Assembly: GCA_037127315.1 (NCBI GenBank) | Contig: JBBBDQ010001689.1 | Span: forward strand, 713,501-777,500 | DNA: 64,000 nt | Reading direction: 5' to 3' | From: Ascarosepion bandense | Taxonomy: Eukaryota; Mollusca; Cephalopoda; Sepiida; Sepiidae | Shown: one piece after another, positions 32,773 to 41,960 of the stretch | Layout of the letters: the number at the start of each line of letters is the position of its first letter | Numbering within the stretch: the first letter of the stretch is position 1 | Made by a program: the position numbers and the translations under genes | Notes under the pieces: model-generated | What the model was told of the DNA's origin: nothing | Databases searched by the model: none | What the model saw: the letters and a program-made list of their open reading frames with translations, nothing else

Positions 32773-33078
32773 ATGTCCGCCGGTCCTTTCAATCAAAGAC
32801 TGTATACCCACAGGTACTCCTTTTCGAACCCCGGTCAGAGGTACCAGACAGCCCTTTCGCGGGTATTCTGGAAAATGAAAGAGGAAGGGCTGGATCCTGA
32901 AATTAGCTGGAAACTGATAGGTTCAGCCTGTAATCCGAGGAATTTTCGTGATAGATGCTGTCTATGTTTAACGGAAAAAAATTCAATATTAAAATACCCC
33001 CACCAACACCGGCTACTGAATCTTAGGAGGGAATTCATCAGTAAGTGCCGCCACAAGGCAAATTTTTCTAATACTTAA
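32773..33078 (+). pseudogene. Penelope-like protein, C-terminal end of endonuclease region
   Basis: The frame gives YQTALSRVFWKMKEEGLDPE, ISWKLIGSACNPRNFRDRCC, LCLTEKNSILKYPHQHRLLN and LRREFISKCRHKANFSNT, then stop. The pattern C.LCLTEK..IL..(x)n..LN.R.E.ISKCRH..KF is typical of the segment after the GIY-YIG domain in Penelope-like retroelements. That region would help nick DNA for target-primed reverse transcription. The reverse transcriptase and the GIY-YIG motif itself are absent, so this is a 5'-truncated remnant. The annotated start is arbitrary, because the similarity begins at about residue 23. Confidence 0.75.
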
Positions 33079-33679
33079 ATTTAGAATTTAAATCCCCGTT
33101 GACTAGATATTAGAATATAAATTAAAACGATTCAATTTAAGTTTTAATCTTAATTTTACCCTAACGTTAACCTTAAAAAGTATTTTAACACCCCTACCTT
33201 CCTATCCCAAGCTCCTTTAATTGCCTATCTTTAGAAAATATGGATTCTTTTACTAAACACCTTTTTCCTTGATTAACACATATATGTATATATATATATA
33301 TTTTTTTTCTCTAATATTTTTTTCTCTAAAATGTTTTCTCTAATATTTTTTAAACTGATAACTTCCTGTAATTGGCATTTATCTCGCTTCTACCTAAAAG
33401 GTTTAATCAAATAAACTTAAATAAAATTTTTAAAATCTTAATTTGAAACCCATTCCCACTCGCATAAAACAGCCCAAAATCTTAACTTTTAAAAGTAATT
33501 TAACTCATTTAGTTGTCTATCTTTATAAAAAATGAACTCCTATTCCTCCCCTTCCTAAATATACCGTTTCAACACCCTGTAACCCCGCGGGTACCAGCTC
33601 TATCCATTTCCACTTTGTGACCGTTTTAACCAAAAACCCCTCTACACTCTAACTCAGGGCCTTCGCCATTTTGAAAAAC

Positions 33680-33740
33680 AATATCGCTGACGTGATGTAG
33701 AGTCTGTATTCGAGATTCTATGTCAAAATGTACATCCGAC
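33680..33740 (+). ncRNA. hammerhead-like fold in right Penelope repeat (degenerate)
   Basis: GCTGACGTGATGTAGAGTCT, then GTATTCG, then AGATTCTATGTCAAAATG and TACATCCGAC. The TAGAGTCT/AGATTCTA hairpin sits where stem II of a hammerhead would be; GAAA has become AAAA here. Confidence 0.35.
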
Positions 33741-33789
33741 ACCTTTGAAGTGTAAAGATTTTCTCTAATATATATATATATATATATAT

Positions 33790-34187
33790 GAAATGATTTG
33801 TTTGAACATTATTTTTGATCGATACTCGTATTTAACTAGATATTCTGTTTATAATCAAACAGCATTATATATTTATTTCTAGGGTTCAAAATTGTGTTAT
33901 AGGCTTAATTTGACTTTCTTTGAAACTGATCATCATTCCTGGTCGAGAGGTCTAAGACGCGCCAGATGATATATGTTCCCCTATGTGTATCGCGGTCGCA
34001 GGTTCGAATCATGCCGAATGACACAGATTTTAAATAACCAGACCGGTAGAAAGAAATATATAATACTCTTTGATTATAAACAGAATATCTACTTAAATAC
34101 GAGTATCGATCAAAAATAATGTTCAAGCAAATCTTTTTAAATTGTCAGTTGTTTATAACCAGTTTTGTTAATCTTCGTTAATTTCCG

Positions 34188-34233
<46 letters not shown>
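33790..34233. mobile_element. (TA)n-flanked foldback element with tRNA-like loop
   Basis: Arms 33790-33880 and about 34046-34136 are inverted (GATCGATACTCGTATTTAAC versus CTTAAATACGAGTATCGATC). They match the arms of the element at 19233-19486. The right flank (TTATAACCAGTTTTGTTAAT) also matches that element (TTATAACCATTTTCGTTAAA), and both end in (TA)n. Unlike the 19-kb copy, the loop here contains a tRNA-like sequence. Confidence 0.87.
33936..34023 (+). repeat. tRNA-like sequence (Leu/Ser-type length) in foldback loop
   Basis: A box TGGTCGAGAGGTCTAAG (33940-33956) and B box GCAGGTTCGAATCATGC (33998-34014) are spaced as in a class II tRNA with a long variable arm. The acceptor stem is not convincing, so it is a tRNA-derived sequence or pseudogene. 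Confidence 0.65.
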
Positions 34234-34235
<2 letters not shown>

Positions 34236-34265
34236 CATCTCCTTCTAATCAGCAGCATTGGCACT
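34234..34265 (+). repeat. 5' end fragment of the tRNA-like/hammerhead element
   Basis: GCATCTCCTTCTAATCAGCA and GCATTGGCACTTAA match the 5' end of the element at 32272-32240 in inverted orientation. Similarity stops abruptly afterwards. Confidence 0.7.
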
Positions 34266-34504
34266 TAAACCCTGAGGAAGATTCTGAGGCGGCATCATAT
34301 ATTCCTCTTTCCTCACAGTTATTGGAAACTTTGTGTGCATGACAGTTGAAACGTCCTTAGGGTGTCTCCATAGCCTCTGCCATTCCCTCTGTTTGACCTT
34401 TTGGTCCTCAGTTATTTTTTTTTCATCAGAGAAAAACCAAAGTATTCTAGCCTATTGATATGTCAACTTGCTTTTCAAGCAGTCTTTTGCATGTATGTGT
34501 ATTT

Positions 34505-34556
<52 letters not shown>

Positions 34557-34904
34557 CTGACGGTTATCTTTTAACTCTTCAAGCATAGATTGGCCTTTCT
34601 GCATCAGATATACCTCGTATCGAAGGCCCTCGTGCGCATTTTTTACCGACAGAATAGCTTGAAAGCTTCAACATCGTAATTATGGCTTTCTCCATCTACC
34701 TTAGTGCAGACGTGTATATTCGTTTTTATCGTCTTTTTTCGAACACGGACGAATAAACTCGTCCAAAATCCAGCTACATACGTTTTATACACTGATCTTG
34801 ATTTTTGTCTGCATTTCTGAGTTTGAACCGAGTACAATTGTCAACCCATATGTCTGATAGAGGTGTAAACTGCCGCTCGGGTAGTTCAAGGTGTCTGTTT
34901 CTTA
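34266..34904. other. spacer with (GT)n
   Basis: A (GT)n tract lies at 34511-34552. No gene is recognised. Confidence 0.5.
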
Positions 34905-35262
34905 GTTACTATATTAAAAACTTTCCTAGGATGAATAAACTCTTCTTCTTGCTATATATCTGCGTGACTTCTAGGGGGCAGGGAAGAAGAGTTGAGAGCA
35001 GTTACGAGCAGTCAAGTACAGCCGTTAACGAGTGCAGTTAACGACAGCTACTAGTCAGGCAGCGTAATAATACCTTCGAACTTAGTTATTTCTATATTAT
35101 TTTTATTAACACTTCTTTTTAATATCTTGCTTCTTGTTATACTAATACACTGATTTGAACCTACCTTCTTTTTCCGTGTCTTACTTCCGGCACAAACCAG
35201 TTCCTAAAACTTGCGGTAAAATTTCGTCACAACTCCACAACGAATTAGCGACGAAGATCCAC
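34905..35262 (+). mobile_element. LTR (family 1), third copy, 5'-truncated
   Basis: The 3' two thirds of the family 1 LTR are present (CAGCGTAATAATACCTTCG; TGTCTTACTTCCGGCACAAA; CACAACTCCACAAC), followed by GAATTAGCGACGAAGATCC, the primer-site-like leader. The LTR start is eroded. Confidence 0.75.
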
Positions 35263-35639
35263 AAGAAAAACAAATAAAATATTCGTCTGAAAATTAAGCG
35301 TTTTCCCCCCAAATTAATTACCTACTTTCTGATTATATTATCAACAAGTTTTTGCACATTTCTTACAAATTTGGTGGTTCTAATATGTAAAAGAACCCTT
35401 AACAGGGATTTTAGGTTTAGGTATTACTGTTGATTACCAGTATCGAATTCCCAAAAACGCACAATCTCTCAAATACTATGCTCTGCCTTAAAAGCAATGA
35501 TTAGAGCGTGACTTTTCATTTTGCTGACTTAACTTCATTGTCATCATTTATTGGAAAAGAAATGATAATCAGAACAATTTATAAAAAGAGGCAATTAAAA
35601 GACATGTCCTCATATGACTGAACCACAGACGATGCACCA
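35263..35639. other. spacer; 35475-35630 is homologous to 37870-38020
   Basis: GTGACTTTTCATTTTG, GTCATCATTTATTGG and AAAAAGAGGCAATTAAAAGA-like text recurs in the same orientation beyond the downstream array. Confidence 0.6.
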
Positions 35640-37640
35640 ACGGACACGTTGTACCTAAGAGTTTAATATTTGAGTTTCTTTTATTTACTTTTTTTTGTCT
35701 ATTTTTGATCAAATCTTTTTCTCTTTTGATTACTTTTTTGTCTGTTTCGATAATTACTTGGTCTTTATTGGCCATTTCTTTCTTTCTTTTGATCAATTTG
35801 TCTTTTTTAACAATTCTTTATCTAATTTGATCACTACTTTGTCTGTTTTGATCACTTCTTTGTCTATTTTGATAAATTCTTTTTTTAATCCATTTTTGTT
35901 TAATTTGATCACTTCTTTCTTTGTTTTGATAATTTCTTTACCTATTTTTACCATTTCTTTCTTTGTTTTGATCAATTTGTCTTTTTTAACACTTCTTTGT
36001 CTAATCTCATCTCTACTTTGTCTGTTTTGATCACTTCTTTGTCTATTTTGATAAATTCTTTTTTTTTTGTTTTAATCCATTTTTGTCTAATTTGATCACT
36101 TCTTTTCTACTTTGATAATTTCTTTGTCTAGTTTTACTATTCCTTTGTCAAATTTACACACTTCTTTTCAATTTTAATCACTTCTTTGTCTGTTACAAGC
36201 ACTTTTCTATTTCGCTAATTTCTTCGTCTGTGTTCACCACTGCATTGTTTCTTTTGATCACCTCCTTGTTAATATTGAACACTTTTGTCTATTTTAAAAA
36301 CTTCTTTGTTATGATCACTTTTTTCTCTATTTTGATAAATTTTTGTTTCAATAATTTCTTTGTTTAATTTTATCAATTTTTTGTTCCTTTTGTTCACTTC
36401 TTTGTCATTTTCGAAGACTTCCTTGTATATTTTGAACACTCCTTTATATCATTTGAACACTTCTTTATTTATTTTGATCAATTCTTTTTTCTATCATTAT
36501 TCTTTATATTGTTTATTTTGACCAATTCTTTTCTTTGTTTATTTTGATCAATTCTTTTCTTTGTTTATTTTGATCAATTCTTTTCTTTGTTTATTTTGAT
36601 CAATTCTTTTTTCTATCATTATTCTTTTTATTGTTTATTTTGATCAATTCTTTTCTTTGTTTATTTTGATCAATTCTTTTCTTTGTTTATTTTGATCAAT
36701 TCTTTTTTCTATCATTATTCTTTTTATTGTTTATTTTGATCAATTCTTTTCTTTGTTTATTTTGATCAATTCTTTTCTTTGTTTATTTTGATCAATTCTT
36801 TTTTCTATCATTATTCTTTTTATTGTTTATTTTGATCAATTCTTTTCTTTGTTTATTTTGATCAATTCTTTTCTTTGTTTATTTTGATCAATTCTTTTCT
36901 TTGTTTATTTTGATCAATTCTTTTTTCTATCATTATTCTTTTTATTGTTTATTTTGATCAATTCTTTTCTTTGTTTATTTTGATCAATTCTTTTTTCTAT
37001 CATTATTCTTTTTATTGTTTATTTTGATCAATTCTTTTCTTTGTTTATTTTGATCAATTCTTTTCTGTGTTTATTTTGATCGATTCTTTTTTTCTAAAAT
37101 AAACAAAGAAATTATAATAATAGTAAAAAGAACTGATAAAAAAAGAATTAATCAAAATAAACAAAGAAAAAATAATAGCAGAAAAAAGAATTGATCAAAT
37201 GAACAAAAAGAATTATCATTTCTTTGTTTATTTTGATCAATTCTGTTTTCTATTATTATCATTTCTTTGTATTTGTTTATCATGTCGTTGTCTATATCAG
37301 AAATCGTCTATTTTAAATATGTCTTCGTCTTTTTGGTCACTTTTTTCTGTTTCGATAAGTTCTGTCTATTTTTGACTACTTCTTTGTTTCTTTACAACTC
37401 TTTTGTCAATTTTGAACATTTCTTTGACTATTTTAATCACTTCTTTGTCTGTTTTGATAGACTTCTTGTCTATTTTAACCACTACTTTGTCAATTTTGAA
37501 CACTTCTTTTCGTCAATCTCAGGTTTGTCTATTGTCATAATTTATTTGTCTATTTTTATCAATATTTTCCATTTTGATTACTTTTTTTGTCGTTATTTTT
37601 CTTTCTTCATTTTGAGACATGAACTGGACTCTTCAATTCA
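35640..37640. repeat. pyrimidine-rich array of ~22-26-bp TTGATCAA repeats
   Basis: The outer parts (35640-36480 and 37210-37640) are degenerate TTTGTCTATTTTGATCACTTC units. The core (36500-37090) is a near-perfect 26-bp unit (TTTATTTTGATCAATTCTTT then TCTTTG) with a variant unit, TTTCTATCATTATTCTTT, inserted every two to four units. A segment at 37095-37215 is inverted (AAAATAAACAAAGAA, AATTGATCAAA). Hydrophobic frames across it are artefacts. Confidence 0.93.
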
Positions 37641-38085
37641 CATATAATTTTTTTCCTTGATCCCCATTCACAATTCTTCCGAGAGAGTGCCTTGAAAAAT
37701 TGGGCTCCTTAGCAATAGTGTTAATTAAATTTCTCATGTTTCACTTATAACTTTCTGAATTTCATACATTTGCTGAGTGTTCTGATTGTATTATGACCGC
37801 TGACAAGCGTTTTAGATTTGGCTACAGCTAAGGAATCGGCGTCCAGATCTTTACAAATCTTGTCTTCAAAAAGCGAACAATTTGCTAACCAATATGTTCT
37901 GGTATTAAGGCAACGAGTAATGCGTGATTTTTCATTTTGTCATCATTTATCGAAAAATAAATCAAAATCAAAAGAAGTTATAAAAGCTAAGACTTATATA
38001 AAGGCGTGTTCTCAATGAACATAGCAGCCCTATGTATAACCTTGAGAAAACTGTCACTATTAAAAATTAACTAACCACACCTCTT
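37641..38085. other. spacer; contains the downstream partner of 35475-35630
   Basis: A 66-residue plus-strand frame at 37818-38018 lies within this duplicated flank; I do not recognise it. Confidence 0.5.
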
Positions 38086-38089
38086 GACA

Positions 38090-38120
<31 letters not shown>
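38086..38120. repeat. (CATA)n microsatellite
   Basis: Short CATA tract at the 3' end of a LINE fragment; it recurs at 38482-38498 on the other side. Confidence 0.9.
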
Positions 38121-38122
<2 letters not shown>

Positions 38123-38478
38123 TTTTTTTAATCATTTCACCCCGAGCAAGGCGGAAACGCCACTGATGTGCAGGGGGCTACATAAATGTAAAAAGATTAA
38201 TTAGAAAAGAGTGAGGAGTAGAAACTAGTTAGAAAGGAACAATAGAAAGCTGAGAAAACAGGAGCGATGACAGATACATAGGTGGAGAGAAAGGGAAGGT
38301 TATACGGGGGTGGGGAGAGAGCTAGAGTCCAGTGGTTAGTAGATGAGTATTGACTTTGCATTTAAATTTCTGGAGGTTGTAGCCGTCAGGAAAGCAAAAA
38401 TACGGGAGCGAGTTCCACAGGCGGGAAGTGCGAGAAAAGAAGCTGCAGGAGTAGAATTGTCGTCTGCATTTGGCTAAC
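38120..38478 (-). mobile_element. Jockey/CR1-like LINE 3' end, 5'-truncated
   Basis: It starts with TTTTTTTTAATCATTTCACC, the family's 3' region, followed by CACTGATGTGCAGGGGG. The minus-strand tail LPAASFLALPACGTRSRI-type region and its proper frame (FSRTSRLWNSL..) lie at 38370-38460. It matches 60251-60610 closely. Confidence 0.8.
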
Positions 38479-38499
38479 TTGACATACATACATACATAT

Positions 38500-38550
38500 A
38501 TTCGTCATTCACATATAAGCCTGTTTCGCTCTTTCACAGCTCATCGGTGT
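38500..38550 (-). ncRNA. hammerhead ribozyme, decayed (proximal copy)
   Basis: Minus strand: CACCGATGAGCTGTGAAAGA, GCGAAACAGGCTTATA then TGTGAATGACG. The box is CCGATGA (U4 of the core changed to C), stem II keeps only GCT/AGC, and stem III has one mismatch. Activity is doubtful. Confidence 0.65.
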
Positions 38551-38799
38551 ATTAGACATCCACTTGCCTCCGTCCGCGATCAAAACTCGGCCGATTTGGT
38601 GTCAGTTAGTGTCAAGCCTAAGCCATAGGCAGATGGAATCAGAGAAGGGAACTTTTAGCGTGTTATATATATATAAGCGGCGTATACACACGCCCGTCAC
38701 CGAAAGAACTGCTGAAGTGCTATGCATATATCGCCGAATGTGTAACTGTTTTTTTTCAAATTTTCCTCTCTAGATAGCTCAATCATAATGAGAGCATAA

Positions 38800-38855
38800 T
38801 ATTCGTCATCTACATACAAGCCTGTTTCGCTGTAACACAGCTCATCGGTGTGATT
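38800..38855 (-). ncRNA. hammerhead ribozyme, near-complete (distal copy)
   Basis: Minus strand: CACACCGATGA (complement of 38842-38852), stem II GCTGT/ACAGC (38837-38841 and 38829-38833), GAAA (38825-38828), stem III ACA/TGT with loop GGCT, cleavage triplet GTA, then stem I TGT pairing with ACA. The only core departure is U4 to C in CUGAUGA, which the 21.58-kb and 32.15-kb copies do not share. Confidence 0.75.
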
Positions 38856-38860
38856 ATTAT

Positions 38861-39095
38861 GGGAAAATTAAATTTTTCTTCCCATATTTTGGCCTCGCTG
38901 AAACAAATAGGTACATAAATTTACCTGTCATCTATCCCATATAAGAAAATTTTAATTTATATATGTATTAAATATTGACTCTTTAAATAAATAAATTTAA
39001 TTACATTGAGCTCTCTGGCGAGATAGTTGGTTACATCTAATATTTATAGTGTTTTTGAAATTTACTACCGAGCCGTATTTTTTGGAATTTTGTAA

Positions 39096-39106
<11 letters not shown>
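38861..39106. other. spacer
   Basis: No recognised feature. Confidence 0.45.

Positions 39107-39165
<59 letters not shown>
39100..39165. repeat. (TA)n(TTA)n microsatellite at SINE 3' end
   Basis: TA units (39100-39140) and TTA units (39141-39168) follow the tail of the minus-strand SINE. Confidence 0.95.
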
Positions 39166-39169
<4 letters not shown>

Positions 39170-39389
39170 GCTCTCCCATCGATTTCGACGTGTGAGCCTC
39201 TAACACAGTTAGACAACCACACAAATAATTGCTTAAAGTGGTGAAGGCTTGTGTAGCACCATCCACACTTTTGGGAACTGCTGATAACAAACAATCGGTG
39301 CAGAAGTCTGCCAGAGATCGCATGAACAACAGACCTCAGTTATTTAACCCATAACTGGAGAGAAGCAACGGGTTAATACCTTTCACAAG

Positions 39390-39395
<6 letters not shown>
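39166..39395 (-). mobile_element. SINE fragment, body plus tail type B
   Basis: On the minus strand the body (CAGTTATGGGTTAAATAAC, about 39338-39357) is followed by tail B (GCGATCTCTGGCAGACTTCT; GCTACACAAGCCTTCACCAC; GAAATCGATGGGAGAGC). The head is missing. Another (TA)n lies at 39394-39435. Confidence 0.87.
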
Positions 39396-39435
<40 letters not shown>

Positions 39436-39438
<3 letters not shown>

Positions 39439-40211
39439 CTGAATAATTTTGACGAAGGAGGATTAATTTTTTTAACAAGTTTTCCAGTATCCTAACATTT
39501 TTCGTCTTGCTGGAGATGAAGAATATAAACATTGTTCATAATTTTTATCTTCCCAAGCACTTTCGGAGACTTCTATAGCCATTTTCAGGGGTCTTGGTTG
39601 TTTTTATTTGTTCTTCATGTTATGACTGTTACGTAGTAATTTATCTTGTTTTGTTTTGTTTTAAAAAAAAAACATTCATTCCTAGCTCTGATATGCTGTA
39701 CGCCTGGAAATGAGAATGTAGAAGAAACTTAAGGAAAATTCGGATCTAAATCAAAAGGATTCTATATAAATCTCAATATCAGAAACACTTCGCAATTAGA
39801 GAGGTATTATATATCTCCGATCATCAACCTTACATTATTTAATACTAAAAATGGAGTGTTGAACTTATTTTTTAAATAATAGAAAATGGCTCACCTGATT
39901 TCAAGTGCTGCTTTCCCATATTTTCCGATACTACTTCTCCTTCAGATTCTTTTGCTTTTCACAAATAGCCTTTTTCTTCGAACTTGTTGTGCAATATTGA
40001 AATGTGCATTTCAGTATGTACATTTTTATAGAATTCTCTTCCAAATAAACGTTCCATAGACTTGTTCAGCTACATACTCTTACGTACAAAGTTCATTATT
40101 ATTTATGGGGATTAATATTTCCATACCTGAAAAGAAAATTGCGTAGAACATAAAATAGAATTTTGAGTTGTTTCTACACATGTTTGTTAAAATTTGAGAT
40201 CCTTCGGATAA
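39436..40211. other. AT-rich spacer
   Basis: No gene or repeat family is recognised in this 780-bp stretch. Confidence 0.45.
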
Positions 40212-40216
40212 GAATT

Positions 40217-40440
40217 TGTTGTGAGATCTCTTTTTCTATGATAATGGACACGACTTGAGTATACATATACTCCTGCCATAGTGAGATACGTCAGAACAGT
40301 AACAGATCCGTAAGATACCGAACGATACCGAAGTTACACAGAGAATACCTCGTCAGTAGTCATAGTAGCTCTGAGCTCCACTCAGCCAGAATAGTATTAT
40401 ACGGACATAATAATTCCAGCACGGCTTCACTTCAAGGACT

Positions 40441-40495
<55 letters not shown>

Positions 40496-40632
40496 CTTAC
40501 TAATCTTATTCCTGGATTACTAACCTGCGTTCCAGTTTGTATCTTTACGTTTAATATAATTTATTTTTTTATCTCAAATATCTGTTTTGTTGTTCATTAT
40601 TTTGTGCGGTTCCTTACCCGGAATCCACAACA
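40217..40632 (+). mobile_element. solo LTR (family 2) with near-perfect 5-bp TSD
   Basis: It starts TGTTGTGAGATC and ends GGAATCCACAACA, so the ends are inverted (TGTTGTG/CACAACA). GAATT (40212-40216) and GAGTT (40633-40637) flank it. It shares CTCCTGCCATAG, GAGCTCCACTCA and TGTTCATTATTTTGTGCGGT with 57864-58311. A (TA)n lies inside at 40444-40491. No internal region is present. Confidence 0.82.
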
Positions 40633-40730
40633 GAGTTGATGAAGTTATTAAATTACGAAATGTTATGAATTTCTTTCTGGTGCACTCTGTAAATATCATT
40701 AAGATAATTTCTAGAAATTAACATCACTCT

Positions 40731-41092
40731 ATTATTGTTGGGGATCACCCTTACTGCACATAAAAATGGACTCGACAGATGTGTACATCTAATCCTGCCT
40801 ATACAGAGAACGCCGAGTAGTAGTTGTAAAGGACAGTTGAGTAGTTGTACAGCCGCTTAGTTGGTCAGTAATTTGGTGCATATTAAGTTGGAGTTGTTTG
40901 GATATAGACTCATTATCCGGATATACTATTTCTCTGCCAGACTGTATATATTGATTTCTACTAATAGTATTCCTGAATTGACTAACCCGTGTTCCAGTTT
41001 GCATATTTTTGTTCAATATAACTTACATTTTCTATCTCCATCTGTTATTTATTATTTTCTGTGGTTTCTCAACCAGAATCCACAACAATTAT
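40731..41092 (+). mobile_element. solo LTR (family 2 relative) with perfect 5-bp TSD
   Basis: The LTR at 40736-41087 starts TGTTGGGGATCA and ends CAGAATCCACAACA. ATTAT is repeated exactly at 40731-40735 and 41088-41092. It is a diverged relative of 40217-40632 (TGACTAACCCGTGTTCCAGT; CTATCTCCATCTGTTATTTA). A 5-bp duplication and TG..CA ends are typical of LTR retrotransposons such as Ty3/gypsy. Confidence 0.9.
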
Positions 41093-41609
41093 TAAGTATC
41101 TTCATGTCAGAGTGGTTTGTGTGTTATTAGACAGGAGTTTATCTCCTGAAAGTCTAACCTAGTCCGACAGATCAATAGGTTGGAGCCAAGCAAAAACTTT
41201 AGCCACCTAGAGAAGCAAACCTAGAGTGGGTAACAGATTTCTATATCGTTGTGCAAAATAATTGAAGCATCTAATTTAGTTTCATGTGATTTTTCTGCTG
41301 TTTTTTGTTTTTTTGTTTTTTGGGTTTTTTCTTTTCACTATGCGGTCAGTTTTAGACCCACTGAAGTGACTGCGTGTAAACGGTTTCTTTCTGTTTTTCC
41401 TCAAATTAGTTCATTTGCAGTGTAGTAATATGACTATGTTTCTGGGGTGTGTGATAAAATTTGTTTGACCTTAAAAATATTGCGTTAAGCGCGATTGCTT
41501 CAAATTTTTATTACGCTGAGACACTACTGTCTCGACTGTTGAGACAATAATGCCTACTCTTACTTCCGTTTTTCTACACAGACACAAACAAATAAATTTA
41601 TTTTGCCAT
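41093..41609. other. spacer
   Basis: No recognised feature apart from a T-rich patch at 41300-41335. Confidence 0.45.
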
Positions 41610-41960
41610 AACGTCTAGTTATCACTGATGTAACGAGTGTTAAATTTACTCGTCAAAATAGCCATCCGATTTTAGAAAATTGACTTTTTGTTTTATATAT
41701 AGAAGATATCCTCTAAAAATCTACTCACTTGTTGATTTCCTATAAATTACTGTTTTTTTCAGTGTCAATGCATTTAATTTTATTTAATATTTAATTTAAA
41801 TCGTTAATCTTAGTTTTAAAAATTTAATTTTAACCTTGATTGTAAGTCAAAATACACTGCATTTATTTACATTTATCGCATCAGTAGACGTAGATATGCT
41901 GCGATAAATTGTCTGCAATGGACGTTACTCCAACGAAACGTACAAATATTATAACGTTGC
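41610..41960 (+). mobile_element. Penelope-like terminal repeat fragment
   Basis: CCATCCGATTTTAGAAAATT and ATCTACTCACTTGTTGATTT match, in inverted orientation, 47030-47150. AAATCGTTAATCTTAGTTTT and GTAAGTCAAAATACACTGCA match 45290-45440 directly. A hammerhead-like fold (CACTGATGTAACGAG, CTCGTCAAAAT) is at 41618-41656. Confidence 0.65.

Larger units (their letters stand above)
32346..33777. mobile_element. Penelope-like element with ~400-bp inverted repeats
   Basis: Left arm 32346-32745 and right arm 33386-33777 are inverted copies (for example TCGGATGTACATTTCGACAT at left versus ATGTCAAAATGTACATCCGA at right; TTAGGAAGGGGAGGAATAGG versus CCTATTCCTCCCCTTCC). The central part encodes the C-terminal end of a Penelope-type endonuclease protein. 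A further partial terminal-repeat-like stretch (CCTATCTTTAGAAAATATGG) lies near 33225. Inverted and tandem terminal repeats are known for Penelope-like elements. (TA)n tracts flank both ends. Confidence 0.8.
38500..38860 (-). mobile_element. retrozyme-like unit: two direct hammerheads 301 nt apart with tRNA-like block
   Basis: On the minus strand: hammerhead 1 (38800-38855), about 200 bp including GTGTATACGCCGCTTATATA, a tRNA-like block with GAGTTTTGATCGCGGAC (B-box-like, about 38566-38582), the linker AAGTGGATGTCTAATACAC, and hammerhead 2 (38500-38550). Predicted cleavage sites lie at 38814/38815 and 38513/38514, so double self-cleavage would release a 301-nt RNA. Metazoan retrozymes have direct hammerhead repeats around monomers of a few hundred nucleotides, which fits. 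No protein is encoded. Confidence 0.75.

Noticed and set aside
33936..34023. Functional leucine or serine tRNA gene
   Set aside because: A and B boxes are good, but I cannot pair a 7-bp acceptor stem or a clean anticodon stem, and the sequence sits in a foldback loop.
37818..38018. 66-codon frame as a small gene
   Set aside because: It lies in a flank duplicated on the other side of the TTGATCAA array, where the frame is not preserved.
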